Below, in pieces: positions 34,542 through 42,689 of a DNA stretch of 64,000 nucleotides. Below the pieces are notes generated by a model. The model saw only the letters and a program-made list of their open reading frames with translations, was not told where the DNA came from and made no database searches. Every line of letters starts with the position of its first letter. Position 1 is the first letter of the stretch. A program made the translations under genes and the position numbers. The DNA is from Natrialba hulunbeirensis JCM 10989 (GTDB taxonomy: Archaea > Halobacteriota > Halobacteria > Halobacteriales > Natrialbaceae). The DNA lies in contig NZ_AOIM01000006.1 of NCBI RefSeq assembly GCF_000337575.1, forward strand, positions 1 through 64,000, given 5' to 3'.

Positions 34542-34548
34542 TATAAAA
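34542..34548 (-). promoter_or_regulatory. TATA box of nrdJ
   Basis: Minus-strand TTTATAG lies about 110 bases upstream of the nrdJ start, implying a leader of about 80 bases. Confidence 0.5.
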
Positions 34549-34569
34549 TGTGGTGTTGTTATCCTACCT

Positions 34570-34584
34570 GTGTTGGAGTAACAC
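34570..34584. promoter_or_regulatory. short inverted repeat upstream of nrdJ TATA box
   Basis: GTGTT-ggagt-AACAC lies about 22 bases upstream of the TATA box. The core ttggagt recurs at 34594-34600 (ttggagtgatg), giving a direct-repeat pair. This is a position for an activator. Confidence 0.4.
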
Positions 34585-34585
34585 A

Positions 34586-34882
34586 AATTTAGTTGGAGTG
34601 ATGCCTCTCTCCTGTCTGTCGTGAGAGGGCCGTGGAGAGCCCTCGTTGGTCGTGTTCACAACTACGTAGTCAAGTGCCTTAATCATTGTTAGAGCATCCT
34701 GAAAGTGAAGCCGAGAGCGCTCATATGCCAGAATCTTGGTAGAACAAAAAGCGGCGAAATTGACGCGTTACTCCCCTGGGAGTGAGCCTCCTGAGAACGA
34801 GTCACCGGCGATGAACACTCAGTGATTCTCTGTTGTCACGATATCCGGAAAGATTACGGCACTGGGGTACGGGGATTCGACT
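34586..34882. other. intergenic, no gene seen
   Basis: This is the divergent region between nrdJ and the 55-residue membrane protein gene. It contains tctcctgtctgtcgtgagaggg, a weak inverted repeat. No cobalamin-riboswitch-like box was found. Confidence 0.5.
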
Positions 34883-35050
34883 ATGCTCGAACCACTAACG
34901 GGGTCGACGGTGCTGCTCGTCCTGGCGGGACTCGCCGCCGTCGCAGTCGCCATCGTCGCGATTCGCATCGCAATCAAACTCGCCATCCGCCTCGGACTCA
35001 TCGCCGCAGTCGTCCTCGCCGGCCTCTATACGGTTGGCTACCTCGGTTGA
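34883..35050 (+). CDS. 55-residue membrane protein
   Basis: A very small gene: MLEPLTGSTVLLVLAGLAAV at the start, with a second hydrophobic stretch ending VVLAGLYTVGYLG. It has two closely spaced membrane helices joined by an Arg/Lys-containing turn (AIRIAIKLAIRLG). Codon choice (GC-ending third positions) is fully haloarchaeal, which supports a real gene. The function is unknown. It is convergent with trpG, with about 140 bases between stops. Confidence 0.65.
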   Translation: MLEPLTGSTVLLVLAGLAAVAVAIVAIRIAIKLAIRLGLIAAVVLAGLYTVGYLG

Positions 35051-35187
35051 AAGCAACGACCGACACGCTCACCACGCTATTCTGGCTACAGATACTCGAC
35101 GCCACAAGCGGTCAGTTCTACCACACTGTCGTTCGGTCCAACTCGTCCGACTCTTCGCCTTTCCGCTTGGGACTCGATTACCGTTAC

Positions 35188-35841
35188 TCACACCTGCTCG
35201 AGAAAGTTCTCGATAACGTCGTGGCCCACAGCAGTCAGCACACTCTCCGGATGGAACTGCACGCACTCGAGTGGGTACTCTCGATGACGGATCCCCATGA
35301 CGAGTTCGTGACTATCATCGCTACCGTCACCGTGAACCGCCGTTGCAGTAACCTCGAAGCAGTCGGGAACTTCGGTCGCGACCAGTGAGTGATAGCGCCC
35401 GGCCTGAAAGCCCTGTTCGAGACCAGCGAAGACGCCCGTCCCGTCGTGGTCGACGCTCGAGGCCTTGCCGTGAATCGGGTCTGGTGCCCGGCCGACGCTG
35501 CCGCCGTACTCGTAGACGGCGGCTTCGAGGCCGAGACAGACGCCCAGGGTGGGAATCTCCGGACTACATTCGCGGAGGACGTCCATCGAGACGCCGACAT
35601 CGCGGTCGTTTTTCGGGTGACCTGGTCCGGGGCTGATGATGATTGCGTCCGGGTCGACGGCTCGCACCTCCTCGAGTGTGGCAGTATTTTTCAGAACCTC
35701 GGTTTCGGTGCCCTCCTGCTGGCTGACGTACTCGACGAGGTTGTAGGTGAAGGAGTCGTAGTTGTCGATGAAGAGGATGCGCTGGTGCTGGCCGTCTCCG
35801 CACTGTGTCCCTGCGTCTCGAGTACCGAGCTGCTCGCTCAT
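35188..35841 (-). CDS. trpG: anthranilate synthase component II (glutamine amidotransferase)
   Basis: A 217-residue class I glutamine amidotransferase that supplies ammonia to TrpE. The N-terminus ILFIDNYDSFTYNLVEYV is typical. The nucleophile Cys lies in LGVCLGLEAAVYEYGG, where the usual GHQA becomes GLEA, and the His-Glu pair in VQFHPES. The first 20 residues are extra and poorly conserved. The ATG at 35841 overlaps the trpE stop (ATGA), so translation is probably coupled. It is the last gene of trpDFEG, an order known in Haloferax. Confidence 0.93.
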   Translation of the reverse strand: MSEQLGTRDAGTQCGDGQHQRILFIDNYDSFTYNLVEYVSQQEGTETEVLKNTATLEEVRAVDPDAIIISPGPGHPKNDRDVGVSMDVLRECSPEIPTLGVCLGLEAAVYEYGGSVGRAPDPIHGKASSVDHDGTGVFAGLEQGFQAGRYHSLVATEVPDCFEVTATAVHGDGSDDSHELVMGIRHREYPLECVQFHPESVLTAVGHDVIENFLEQV

Positions 35842-37688
35842 CGGCGCACCTCCTGCGGTTCGGCCTCGTCCTGTGGACCGTCCGCCTCGGATTCCGTCTG
35901 TGTGTCCACTTCAGCAGGCTCTCCTTCGATGGACTCGAGTGCTGCGAGCACGCCGCCCATCTTCTTCTCGGTTTCCTCGAACTCGGCTTCGGGGTCGCTG
36001 TCGGCGACCAGTCCGGCACCGGCCTGGACGCGGATTCGGTCCTGGGTGTTCCCGTTCCCGTCTTCGTCCCTGTTTCCGTTTCCGTCCCCGTTTCCATTCC
36101 CGTCTCCGTCTTCATCTCCGGACTCGTGTTCGACCGTCGCCGTCCGGATCACGATCGCGAAATCGGCGTCGCCGGTCCAGGAGTAGTAGCCGACACCGCC
36201 GCCGTACAGACCGCGGGGTTCGGTCTCGAGATCGTCGATGATCTCCATCGCACGGATCTTCGGCGCACCTGAGAGCGTCCCGGCGGGGAACGAGGCTCGC
36301 GTCGCGTCGAACGCGTCGGCCTCGGCGGCCAGGTCGCCGGTGACCGTCGACTCGATGTGCTGGACGTGGCTGTACTTCAGGACGTTCATGAACTCGTCGA
36401 CGCGGACGGAGCCGGCGTCTGCGACACGGCGCACGTCGTTTCGCGCGAGATCGACCAGCATGGTGTGCTCGGCGCGCTCCTTTTCGTCTGCGAGCATTTC
36501 GCCCGCGAGTCGGCGGTCCTCGACGGGGCTCGTCCCGCGAGCGCAGGTGCCCGCGATCGGGTTCGACATGATCTCCGTGCCGCGAACCGAGATCAGGGTC
36601 TCGGGACTCGCGCCGACGACGGTCAGATCGTCGTGCTCGAGGAGGTACATGTACGGCGAGGGGTTCACGTCGCGCATCGCCTCGTAGAAGCCCAGCGTAT
36701 CGATCTCGCCGGTGAGTTCTCGGGTTCGGGAGATGACGCCCTGGTAGATGTCGCCGTCGAGGACGTGCTCTTTTGCGCGTTCGACACTCTCCTCGTAGGT
36801 CGCCTGCGAGCCGGCAACTTCGTCCTCGCGGACGAATCCTCCCGTTTCGGGCCGCTCGGCGTCTCGAAGTGTCGACGCGACTGCCGCGGCTTCCTCGCAG
36901 AGTTCGTCGTAGACCGCATCCGGGTCGTCGCCGGACTCGAGTACCGGCGTGAAGATGAGTGAGACGGTCCCGTCGTGCTCGTCGAACGCGAGCGTCTTCG
37001 TCGTCAGGACGAACTGGGCGTCGGGAAACCGCGAGTCGGGTCGTTCGCAGCCGACCTCCTCGAGCCAGAGATCGTAGACCGCGTCGTAGGCGAGAAAGCC
37101 GACGAGGCCGCCGTCGAGGTGCTGGCGGTTGCGGTCATCGTCTGGGACGTTCTCGAGTCGGACGTCCGGCATGACGTGTCGGAGACTGTCAACGGTGTCC
37201 CCGTCTCCAGCTTTCTCCCCGTTGGTGGTAGTAGCCGACTCGAGTACCGCCTGCGGCGCTCGGTCGCTGAGCGCCTCGACGTGTGTTCCATTGGGGTCGA
37301 CCGTGACGACGGCGTCGGGGTCGTAGCCGACGTACGAAAAGCGCGCGTGGCGGTCGGTGCCGTCGGATCGTGGGCGGAACGCGCCGTCGGGATCGCTCGA
37401 GGGCGTCTTGTCGGCGCTCTCGAGCAGGAAGGCGTACGGCGAGCGCGTGCAGTTGCTGCCGCTTGAACGGCCGGTCAGGGCTGCGTACGCGGTGAGTGGT
37501 GTCGTCTCGACGTCGAGCGTTGCGACGGCTCGGACGACGACGGGACGCTCGTCGGCACCGTCGCTCTCGCCGTTGGGGCCCGTCGCCGTCGTCTCCGCCT
37601 CGCCGGCCGCGAGGGCACAGAATTCTGCGCGGTCGATGTCGAACTGGACAGGCTGGCTGTCGTCGTGCGTCTGCGTCAGATCGGTCAT
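35838..37688 (-). CDS. trpE: anthranilate synthase component I
   Basis: A 616-residue enzyme that converts chorismate and ammonia to anthranilate, the first step of tryptophan synthesis. The C-terminal chorismate-binding domain contains GTCARGTSPVEDRRLA, LVDLARNDVRRV and SFPAGTLSGAPKIRAMEI. The N-terminal half carries the usual tryptophan feedback region. Two low-complexity inserts occur: one near residues 30-50 and one near 535-560 (GDGNGNGDGNGN type) encoded by a six-base repeat run between the last conserved strands. This makes the protein longer than the typical 500-530 residues. Eight bases separate its start from the trpF stop. Confidence 0.94.
   Translation of the reverse strand: MTDLTQTHDDSQPVQFDIDRAEFCALAAGEAETTATGPNGESDGADERPVVVRAVATLDVETTPLTAYAALTGRSSGSNCTRSPYAFLLESADKTPSSDPDGAFRPRSDGTDRHARFSYVGYDPDAVVTVDPNGTHVEALSDRAPQAVLESATTTNGEKAGDGDTVDSLRHVMPDVRLENVPDDDRNRQHLDGGLVGFLAYDAVYDLWLEEVGCERPDSRFPDAQFVLTTKTLAFDEHDGTVSLIFTPVLESGDDPDAVYDELCEEAAAVASTLRDAERPETGGFVREDEVAGSQATYEESVERAKEHVLDGDIYQGVISRTRELTGEIDTLGFYEAMRDVNPSPYMYLLEHDDLTVVGASPETLISVRGTEIMSNPIAGTCARGTSPVEDRRLAGEMLADEKERAEHTMLVDLARNDVRRVADAGSVRVDEFMNVLKYSHVQHIESTVTGDLAAEADAFDATRASFPAGTLSGAPKIRAMEIIDDLETEPRGLYGGGVGYYSWTGDADFAIVIRTATVEHESGDEDGDGNGNGDGNGNRDEDGNGNTQDRIRVQAGAGLVADSDPEAEFEETEKKMGGVLAALESIEGEPAEVDTQTESEADGPQDEAEPQEVRR
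36048..36119. repeat. gttccc/gtttcc hexamer run in trpE
   Basis: Plus-strand copies of gttccc, gtcttc, gtttcc and gtcccc repeat for about 70 bases, read on the minus strand as Gly-Asn/Gly-Asp/Glu-Asp codons in a loop of TrpE. Confidence 0.9.
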
Positions 37689-37696
37689 GTGTGGTG

Positions 37697-38365
37697 TTAT
37701 GGTTGTGGCCGGACCGGTGCTTCCCCGTCGGCACGACTCGCTCGCTCGACGAACGACCGGACGGCGTCGGTGTCCTTCACGCCGCCAGTCGCTTCGACAC
37801 CGCTCGCAACGTCGACTGCGAACGGTTCGACGGTCTGTACTGCTTCCGCGACGTTCTCGGGGGTCAATCCGCCCGCGAGAATCACGGGCGTCTCGAGTGC
37901 TGCCACGAGATCACGGGTCCGCTCCCAGTCGTGAGTCTCACCTGTGCCTCCGCCGCCGTCTTCGTCGGTGCTGTCGACGAGGAGCGCGTCAACCGCTTCG
38001 GTCACAGCGGCAGCGTTGCCTGCCGAAACTGCCTGACTATCCACCGCGTAGATGAGCTCCGCGTCGATCTGTGCGCGGACGGACTCGAGTGCCGCCGCCT
38101 CGAGACCGCCGTGGATCTGGAGCGCGTCGGGTTCGACGCTTGCGGCCAGTTCGGCGGCCGCAGCGGGCGTTTCAGGCATCGTGACGAGAACTGATGTCAC
38201 GAACGGCGGAACGCTCGCGAGGAGGTCGCGCGCCTGCTGAACTGAGACCTCACGAGGCGAGTCGACCGGAACGTCGCAGATGACGCCGACGGCGGACGCA
38301 CCCGCGTCGACGGCGGTCTGTAGGTCGTCTTCGTTTGTCAGGCCGCAGATTTTGACCCGCGTCAT
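37697..38365 (-). CDS. trpF: phosphoribosylanthranilate isomerase
   Basis: A 222-residue beta-alpha barrel. It isomerises N-(5-phosphoribosyl)anthranilate to CdRP, the third tryptophan step. The catalytic Cys7 lies in MTRVKICGLTN, the catalytic Asp in LLVDS, and the phosphate-binding ends are LAGGLTPENV and DVASGVEATGGVKD. The loop after LLVDSTDED is Gly-rich and slightly expanded. The ATG at 38365 overlaps the trpD stop by four bases. It lies between trpD and trpE. Confidence 0.94.
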   Translation of the reverse strand: MTRVKICGLTNEDDLQTAVDAGASAVGVICDVPVDSPREVSVQQARDLLASVPPFVTSVLVTMPETPAAAAELAASVEPDALQIHGGLEAAALESVRAQIDAELIYAVDSQAVSAGNAAAVTEAVDALLVDSTDEDGGGGTGETHDWERTRDLVAALETPVILAGGLTPENVAEAVQTVEPFAVDVASGVEATGGVKDTDAVRSFVERASRADGEAPVRPQP

Positions 38366-39402
38366 TGGGCACTCGGCTCCGCCTCGGCCGCTGTCTCGGC
38401 GTCAACTGCGCCGTCACACAGGTGTTCGAGCTTCGTCGCCGCCGCGCCGGACTCGATCGCCTCGCGTGCGATGGTTGCACCCTCCGCCAGGGAGTCAGCC
38501 TCGCCCGCGACGTAGATCGCCGCGCCGGCGTTGGCGAGGATCACGTCGCGCTTGGCTCCCGTCACGTCGCCCGCAACAATCCCACGGAGATCGGTCGCGT
38601 TCTCCTCTGGAGTTCCGCCCGCGATGTCGTCGATTGCGTGTTCGGAGAGCCCGAGATCCGCGGGCTCGACGGTGAATTCCTCGACCTGATCGCCTTCGAC
38701 CTCGGCGACGGTCGTCTCGCCGTGGATCGCGATTTCGTCGGTGCCGGCACCGTGGACGACCAGCGCGTGCTCGACGTCCATCCGAGCGAGTGCGCTCGCG
38801 AGGATCGGCACGAGTTCGGGATCGTAGACGCCGATCACCTGCGCGTCCGCACCTGCGGGGTTCGTCAGCGGCCCGAGGACGTTGAAAATCGTCCGCATCC
38901 CGAGCTCCTTTCGCGGGCCGATAACGGCCTTCATCGCCGGGTGGAACACCGGTGCGAGCATGAAGCCAATCCCGTCGTCCTCGATCGCGTCTTCGACAGC
39001 TGGCGGCTCGGCTTCCACGTCGACGCCGGCGACCTCGAGGACGTCCGCGCTGCCCGAGGAGGAGGAAACGGAGTAGTTGCCGTGCTTCGCGATCGGGACG
39101 CCTGCGCCGGCGGCGACGATCGCGCTCGTGGTGGAGACGTTGATCGTGTTGTAGTCGTCACCACCGGTGCCGCAGGTGTCGACCAGCGGTTCGCGGTCCG
39201 GTGTGATCGTTCGCGCGGCCTCGCGCATCCCCTGTGCGAAGCCGGCGATTTCGGCTTCCGTCTCGCCTTTCGCACGCAGCGCGGTCAGCAGTGCGCCAAT
39301 CTGTGCGTCCGTCGCGTCCTCGAAGACGGCTGTCGACGCCGCTCGAGCCTCCGCTTGTGTTAGGTTCTGTCCCTCGGTCACTCGTTCGACGTACTCCTGC
39401 AT
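38362..39402 (-). CDS. trpD: anthranilate phosphoribosyltransferase
   Basis: A 346-residue enzyme that transfers phosphoribose from PRPP to anthranilate. The signature DTCGTGGDDYNTINVST is the PRPP-binding loop. KHGNYSVSSSSGSADVLE carries the second (KHGNR) motif with Tyr instead of the common Arg, and NVLGPLTNPAG is conserved. The start is the ATG at 39402 (MQEYVERVTEG), because the helical N-terminal domain begins there; a longer frame begins at 39441. It is the first gene of trpDFEG, with a promoter upstream. Confidence 0.94.
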   Translation of the reverse strand: MQEYVERVTEGQNLTQAEARAASTAVFEDATDAQIGALLTALRAKGETEAEIAGFAQGMREAARTITPDREPLVDTCGTGGDDYNTINVSTTSAIVAAGAGVPIAKHGNYSVSSSSGSADVLEVAGVDVEAEPPAVEDAIEDDGIGFMLAPVFHPAMKAVIGPRKELGMRTIFNVLGPLTNPAGADAQVIGVYDPELVPILASALARMDVEHALVVHGAGTDEIAIHGETTVAEVEGDQVEEFTVEPADLGLSEHAIDDIAGGTPEENATDLRGIVAGDVTGAKRDVILANAGAAIYVAGEADSLAEGATIAREAIESGAAATKLEHLCDGAVDAETAAEAEPSAQ

Positions 39403-39413
39403 AGTGGACACCA

Positions 39414-39458
39414 ATGTACGTAGTTGTCTTACGATGTCCAAATCCGTACATCATATTA
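39414..39458 (-). promoter_or_regulatory. trpD promoter with a flanking inverted repeat (candidate operator)
   Basis: A TATA-like TTAATAT on the minus strand (39452-39458) points to transcription starting near 39430. The 7-bp inverted repeat ATGTACG (39414-39420) and CGTACAT (39445-39451) has a 24-base spacer and brackets the expected start site. The second arm abuts the TATA box. Confidence 0.5.
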
Positions 39459-39581
39459 AGCCTGTCGGAGCGTGGGGTCGACTCGCGTACGGCGTCCGAT
39501 TCGAAACCTTCAACTAGGGTGGCCGGCAACCAACGAGTGCAGACAAGGTGGCGTCGCGCCACGATGCACGCAAAACCGGAC

Positions 39582-39656
39582 GGGTTGGTGGTCTAGTCTG
39601 GTTATGACACCTCCTTGACATGGAGGAGGCCGGCAGTTCAAATCTGCCCCAACCCA
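39582..39656 (+). tRNA. tRNA-Val (GAC)
   Basis: The acceptor stem GGGTTGG pairs with CCAACCC (39649-39655), and the discriminator A is at 39656. The anticodon stem CCTCC/GGAGG encloses TTGACAT with the anticodon GAC. The T arm is ggcag-ttcaaat-ctgcc. No intron and no encoded CCA. It lies between trpD and the BCCT transporter. Confidence 0.94.
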
Positions 39657-39707
39657 TTTTTGACGACACAATACGACGAGCGTAGCGAGGATCTGTGTCG
39701 TCAAAAA
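39657..39707. repeat. 14-bp perfect inverted repeat right after tRNA-Val
   Basis: TTTTTGACGACACA (39657-39670) pairs with TGTGTCGTCAAAAA (39694-39707), with a 23-base loop. No T-run follows on the plus strand, so it is not a standard terminator. Confidence 0.88.
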
Positions 39708-39776
39708 TTGTTACGGGAGATTTGAACCAGACGAGTCGCAGCGCTCGAGCACCGCGAGAGCGACCGTCTCGGCGTG

Positions 39777-39795
39777 GTTCAAATCTGCCCCAACC
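39777..39795 (+). mobile_element. duplicated 3' end of tRNA-Val (att-like site)
   Basis: The 19 bases gttcaaatctgccccaacc equal 39636-39654 of tRNA-Val (T arm to acceptor stem) and recur 141 bases downstream. Partial tRNA copies like this are the usual product of integrase-mediated insertion. No integrase gene lies between them; the interval holds only the inverted repeat and short frames. Confidence 0.65.
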
Positions 39796-40264
39796 GCTGT
39801 TCCTGAACAAATACCCGACTAACGCGTAGTGCGGTAGTGCCACGAGTTCCCAACCGACGACATTTTGGGTACCTCGTGACGTTACAGATCCATCCTCGAT
39901 CATTCGGATCTGCCGTCTCTTCTCTCAACAAGCAACGTCCGCAGCAGTGGCTACTCGACGTGGTTGACGGACTCGAGTACAGGGCTGGGTACAGCCGAGT
40001 CTCGTTCTCGTCCCTGCGCTCTGGATCCGGACCACATAATCGAGCACGTGGGGGCGAGCGTTTGCCTGCAGCGGGGAGAACACGGTTTGGCAAGCAGTGA
40101 CCTCATAACGGCAGCGAGTGTGGTGGGGATGTATGTGTACCCCGGGTCGGATGAGCGTGAGCCGTGGATTGACTGTGGGTGCGTCCGTGGCCATGGTCGT
40201 GCTCGTGGCTGTCGCTGGTATCGCTGGTATCGCTGGTGTGACTGAGACCACACTCGTGTAATCT
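39796..40264. other. intergenic, short direct repeats only
   Basis: No coding frame with haloarchaeal bias was found. There is a small run of three ggtatcgctggt units near 40215-40240, just before the BCCT gene. Confidence 0.5.
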
Positions 40265-42016
40265 ATGTCTGATGATGAGTCTGGCGACGACGAGTGGGTG
40301 GCGGACGGGTTGTTCGAGGCGGATCCAGATATCGAGCCGGGTGAGACGAACGTTCAGATCGCTGGTGTGAGCGTACAGCCCCACGTCGTCCTCATTTCGT
40401 CGGTTGTGATCCTCGCGTTCGTGTTCGGGACGATTCTTGCACCGGATCGCGCCGAGCAGTTGTTCAGCTGGGTTTCAGACGGCGTCAACACGACGTTCGA
40501 CTGGGTGTACGTGCTCGCGATGAACGTGTTCATTCTCGTCGTCCTCTACTTCGCGTTGAGCAAGTACGGAAAGATCAGAATCGGCGGCGTCGACGCCGAC
40601 AAGGAGTTCAGCGACCTGTCGTGGTTCGCGATGCTGTTCAGTGCGGGGATGGGGATCGGCCTCATGTTCTGGAGCGTCGGCGAGCCGCTCTTTCATTTCG
40701 CCGATCCGCTGTTCGGGACCGAGCCGGAGTCGACGGCCGGCGCGGAGTCAGCGATGGCGCTTACGTACTTCCACTGGGGGATTCATCCGTGGGCAGTCTA
40801 CGGGCTCGTCGGGTTGGGGCTCGCGTTCTTCACGTTCAACCGAGGGCTGCCGCTGACGTTTCGGTCGGCGTTCTGGCCAATTCTCGGCGATCGTATCTAC
40901 GGCTGGGGGGGCCACGTCATCGACATCCTGACCGTGTTCGCTACGTTGTTCGGTATCGCGACCTCGCTCGGTCTCGGCGCGCTACAGATCAACGCGGGAC
41001 TGTCGTTTCTCGGCGATGGCGTTCTCGGAACGGCGATACCTGAAGGAACAGGCCCACAGGTCGTCATCATCGGCATCATCACGACCTTCGCGCTGATTTC
41101 AGTCGGCCTCGGCCTGAAGGCGGGCATCCGCCGGTTGAGTAACCTGAACGTCATCCTCATGGCGTTCCTGATGGTGACCGTGTTGCTCGTCGGCCCGACG
41201 CTATTCGTCCTGGGGCTGTTCCCACAGACGATCGGAAACTACCTCTCGAACTTGCCTGGAATGTCGCTGTGGACCGGCTCTTTCGGCGGGATCCCCTACG
41301 AGGGGTGGCAGGGCGAGTGGACCATCTTCTATTGGGGCTGGTGGATCGCCTGGTCGCCGTTCGTTGGCATGTTCATCGCCCGAATCTCGCGGGGTCGAAC
41401 GGTCCGCGAGTTCGTGTTGGCCGTGCTTTTCTTGCCATCGCTATTTTCGTTCCTCTGGATGGCCATCTTCGGCGGCACCGCGCTTCATTTCGAGCTGTTT
41501 ACCGACCAGACGATCGTCGGGACCGTTCTCGAGGTCGGCGAGGAAGTCGCGATGTTCGAACTCTACATGCTGTTGCCGCTGACGGCTATCCTCTCCGGTG
41601 TTACCGTTTTGCTGGTGACGACGTTCTTCGTCACATCCTCCGACTCCGGCTCGCTCGTACTCGCCCACATCACCTCTGGCGGACTTCACCGAGCACCGCG
41701 AACGCAGCGTCTCGGCTGGGCGCTCACTGAGGGCATCATCGCTGCCGTCCTCCTCATCGGCGGCGGCCTCTCCGCACTCCAGACCGCGTCGATCACTGCC
41801 GGGTTACCGTTTGCGTTCGTCCTGCTGGTGCTGTGTTACAGTCTCTGGAAGGGGCTCGGCGAGGAGTACGAGACACTCGAGTCCGAGGAGTTCGCAGAGG
41901 CGGTCGACGAGTTGGTCGAAAACCGGGATGTGGTGGTCGAGCGAACGGGAACGGGGGGGGTGACGGACATACAGGACGCGACGGATGAGGAGCCGGCTGT
42001 GGATGAGCGGGAGTGA
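40265..42016 (+). CDS. BCCT family betaine/carnitine/choline transporter
   Basis: A 583-residue protein with about twelve membrane helices, a sodium- or proton-coupled importer of glycine betaine-type solutes used for osmotic balance. Family blocks are AGMGIGLMFWSVGEPLFHF (helices 3-4), FYWGWWIAWSPFVGMFIARISRGRTVREFV (helix 8, with the substrate-binding aromatics), and VTSSDSGSLVLAHITSGG. The N-terminus is an acidic cytoplasmic tail and the C-terminus is a long acidic tail. The UspA-like gene downstream is convergent and may be regulated by similar stress. Confidence 0.93.
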   Translation: MSDDESGDDEWVADGLFEADPDIEPGETNVQIAGVSVQPHVVLISSVVILAFVFGTILAPDRAEQLFSWVSDGVNTTFDWVYVLAMNVFILVVLYFALSKYGKIRIGGVDADKEFSDLSWFAMLFSAGMGIGLMFWSVGEPLFHFADPLFGTEPESTAGAESAMALTYFHWGIHPWAVYGLVGLGLAFFTFNRGLPLTFRSAFWPILGDRIYGWGGHVIDILTVFATLFGIATSLGLGALQINAGLSFLGDGVLGTAIPEGTGPQVVIIGIITTFALISVGLGLKAGIRRLSNLNVILMAFLMVTVLLVGPTLFVLGLFPQTIGNYLSNLPGMSLWTGSFGGIPYEGWQGEWTIFYWGWWIAWSPFVGMFIARISRGRTVREFVLAVLFLPSLFSFLWMAIFGGTALHFELFTDQTIVGTVLEVGEEVAMFELYMLLPLTAILSGVTVLLVTTFFVTSSDSGSLVLAHITSGGLHRAPRTQRLGWALTEGIIAAVLLIGGGLSALQTASITAGLPFAFVLLVLCYSLWKGLGEEYETLESEEFAEAVDELVENRDVVVERTGTGGVTDIQDATDEEPAVDERE

Positions 42017-42082
42017 TCGGGGAGTGCTGTGCTGTGAGCGTGGGACTGCGGCCGAAATCGAGGACGAGTCCGCCGTGGCTCT

Positions 42083-42517
42083 TCACCCTCGATGACGAAT
42101 CGTCGTTACAGGCACGTCCGTCGTTCGAACGACCTTCTCGGTCGTCGTCCCAGTAATGTAGTCGTCGAGTCCAGTCCGCCCTCTCGTCGCCATGACGACC
42201 CCATCGAGGTCTTTCTCGTCGGTGTAGTCCGTGATTTCCTGTGCCACACTCCCAGTTCGGACTGAACCGACGGCGGAGAGGCCCTCTCCTGCCGCTTCGT
42301 CGACGACCTCCGTGACGACCCGTTCGCCGTACTCGCGGTACTCTTCGAGTTCTCCCGGATCGTGGCCGGCGCTGGTGAAGATGTAGTGGGCTTTGGTTTC
42401 GATGACGTAGAGTGCGTGCACGGTCGCGTCGAACGCGTTTGCCAGGCCAATTCCGTGGTACATCGCTCGTCTCGCCTGCTCGCTCCCATCGGTCGGAATG
42501 AGTATCGAGTCGTACAC
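42083..42517 (-). CDS. universal stress protein family (UspA), ATP-binding type
   Basis: A 144-residue single UspA domain. It starts with GTG (42515-42517), then YDSILIPTDGSEQARRA. The ATP-binding signature is well preserved (GRTGLDDYITGTTTEKVVR), unlike the copy at 5648. It probably responds to stress such as salt or nutrient change. It sits next to the BCCT transporter, where haloarchaea often have UspA genes. Confidence 0.87.
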   Translation of the reverse strand: MYDSILIPTDGSEQARRAMYHGIGLANAFDATVHALYVIETKAHYIFTSAGHDPGELEEYREYGERVVTEVVDEAAGEGLSAVGSVRTGSVAQEITDYTDEKDLDGVVMATRGRTGLDDYITGTTTEKVVRTTDVPVTTIRHRG

Positions 42518-42689
42518 GCTTTCTCGTTCGGTGTACGACGGCCAGGCGCAAATAAGCGGGGCTGTGGTGGCTGTCGTCCGCTCTGTTATGGTCAGTTGTG
42601 AACCGATGGCCGCTGCTACCGATTCCCAACCTGTCGCAGTATCGACCGGAACCGAACGCTACAAACACCCAAATCGACTGAGGCGACGT

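Noticed and set aside
34436-34880. cobalamin riboswitch upstream of the B12-dependent nrdJ
   Set aside because: No B12-box-like sequence or matching multi-helix pattern was found.
39657-39707. tRNA-Val terminator
   Set aside because: The stem is 14 bp with a 23-base loop and is not followed by a T-run.
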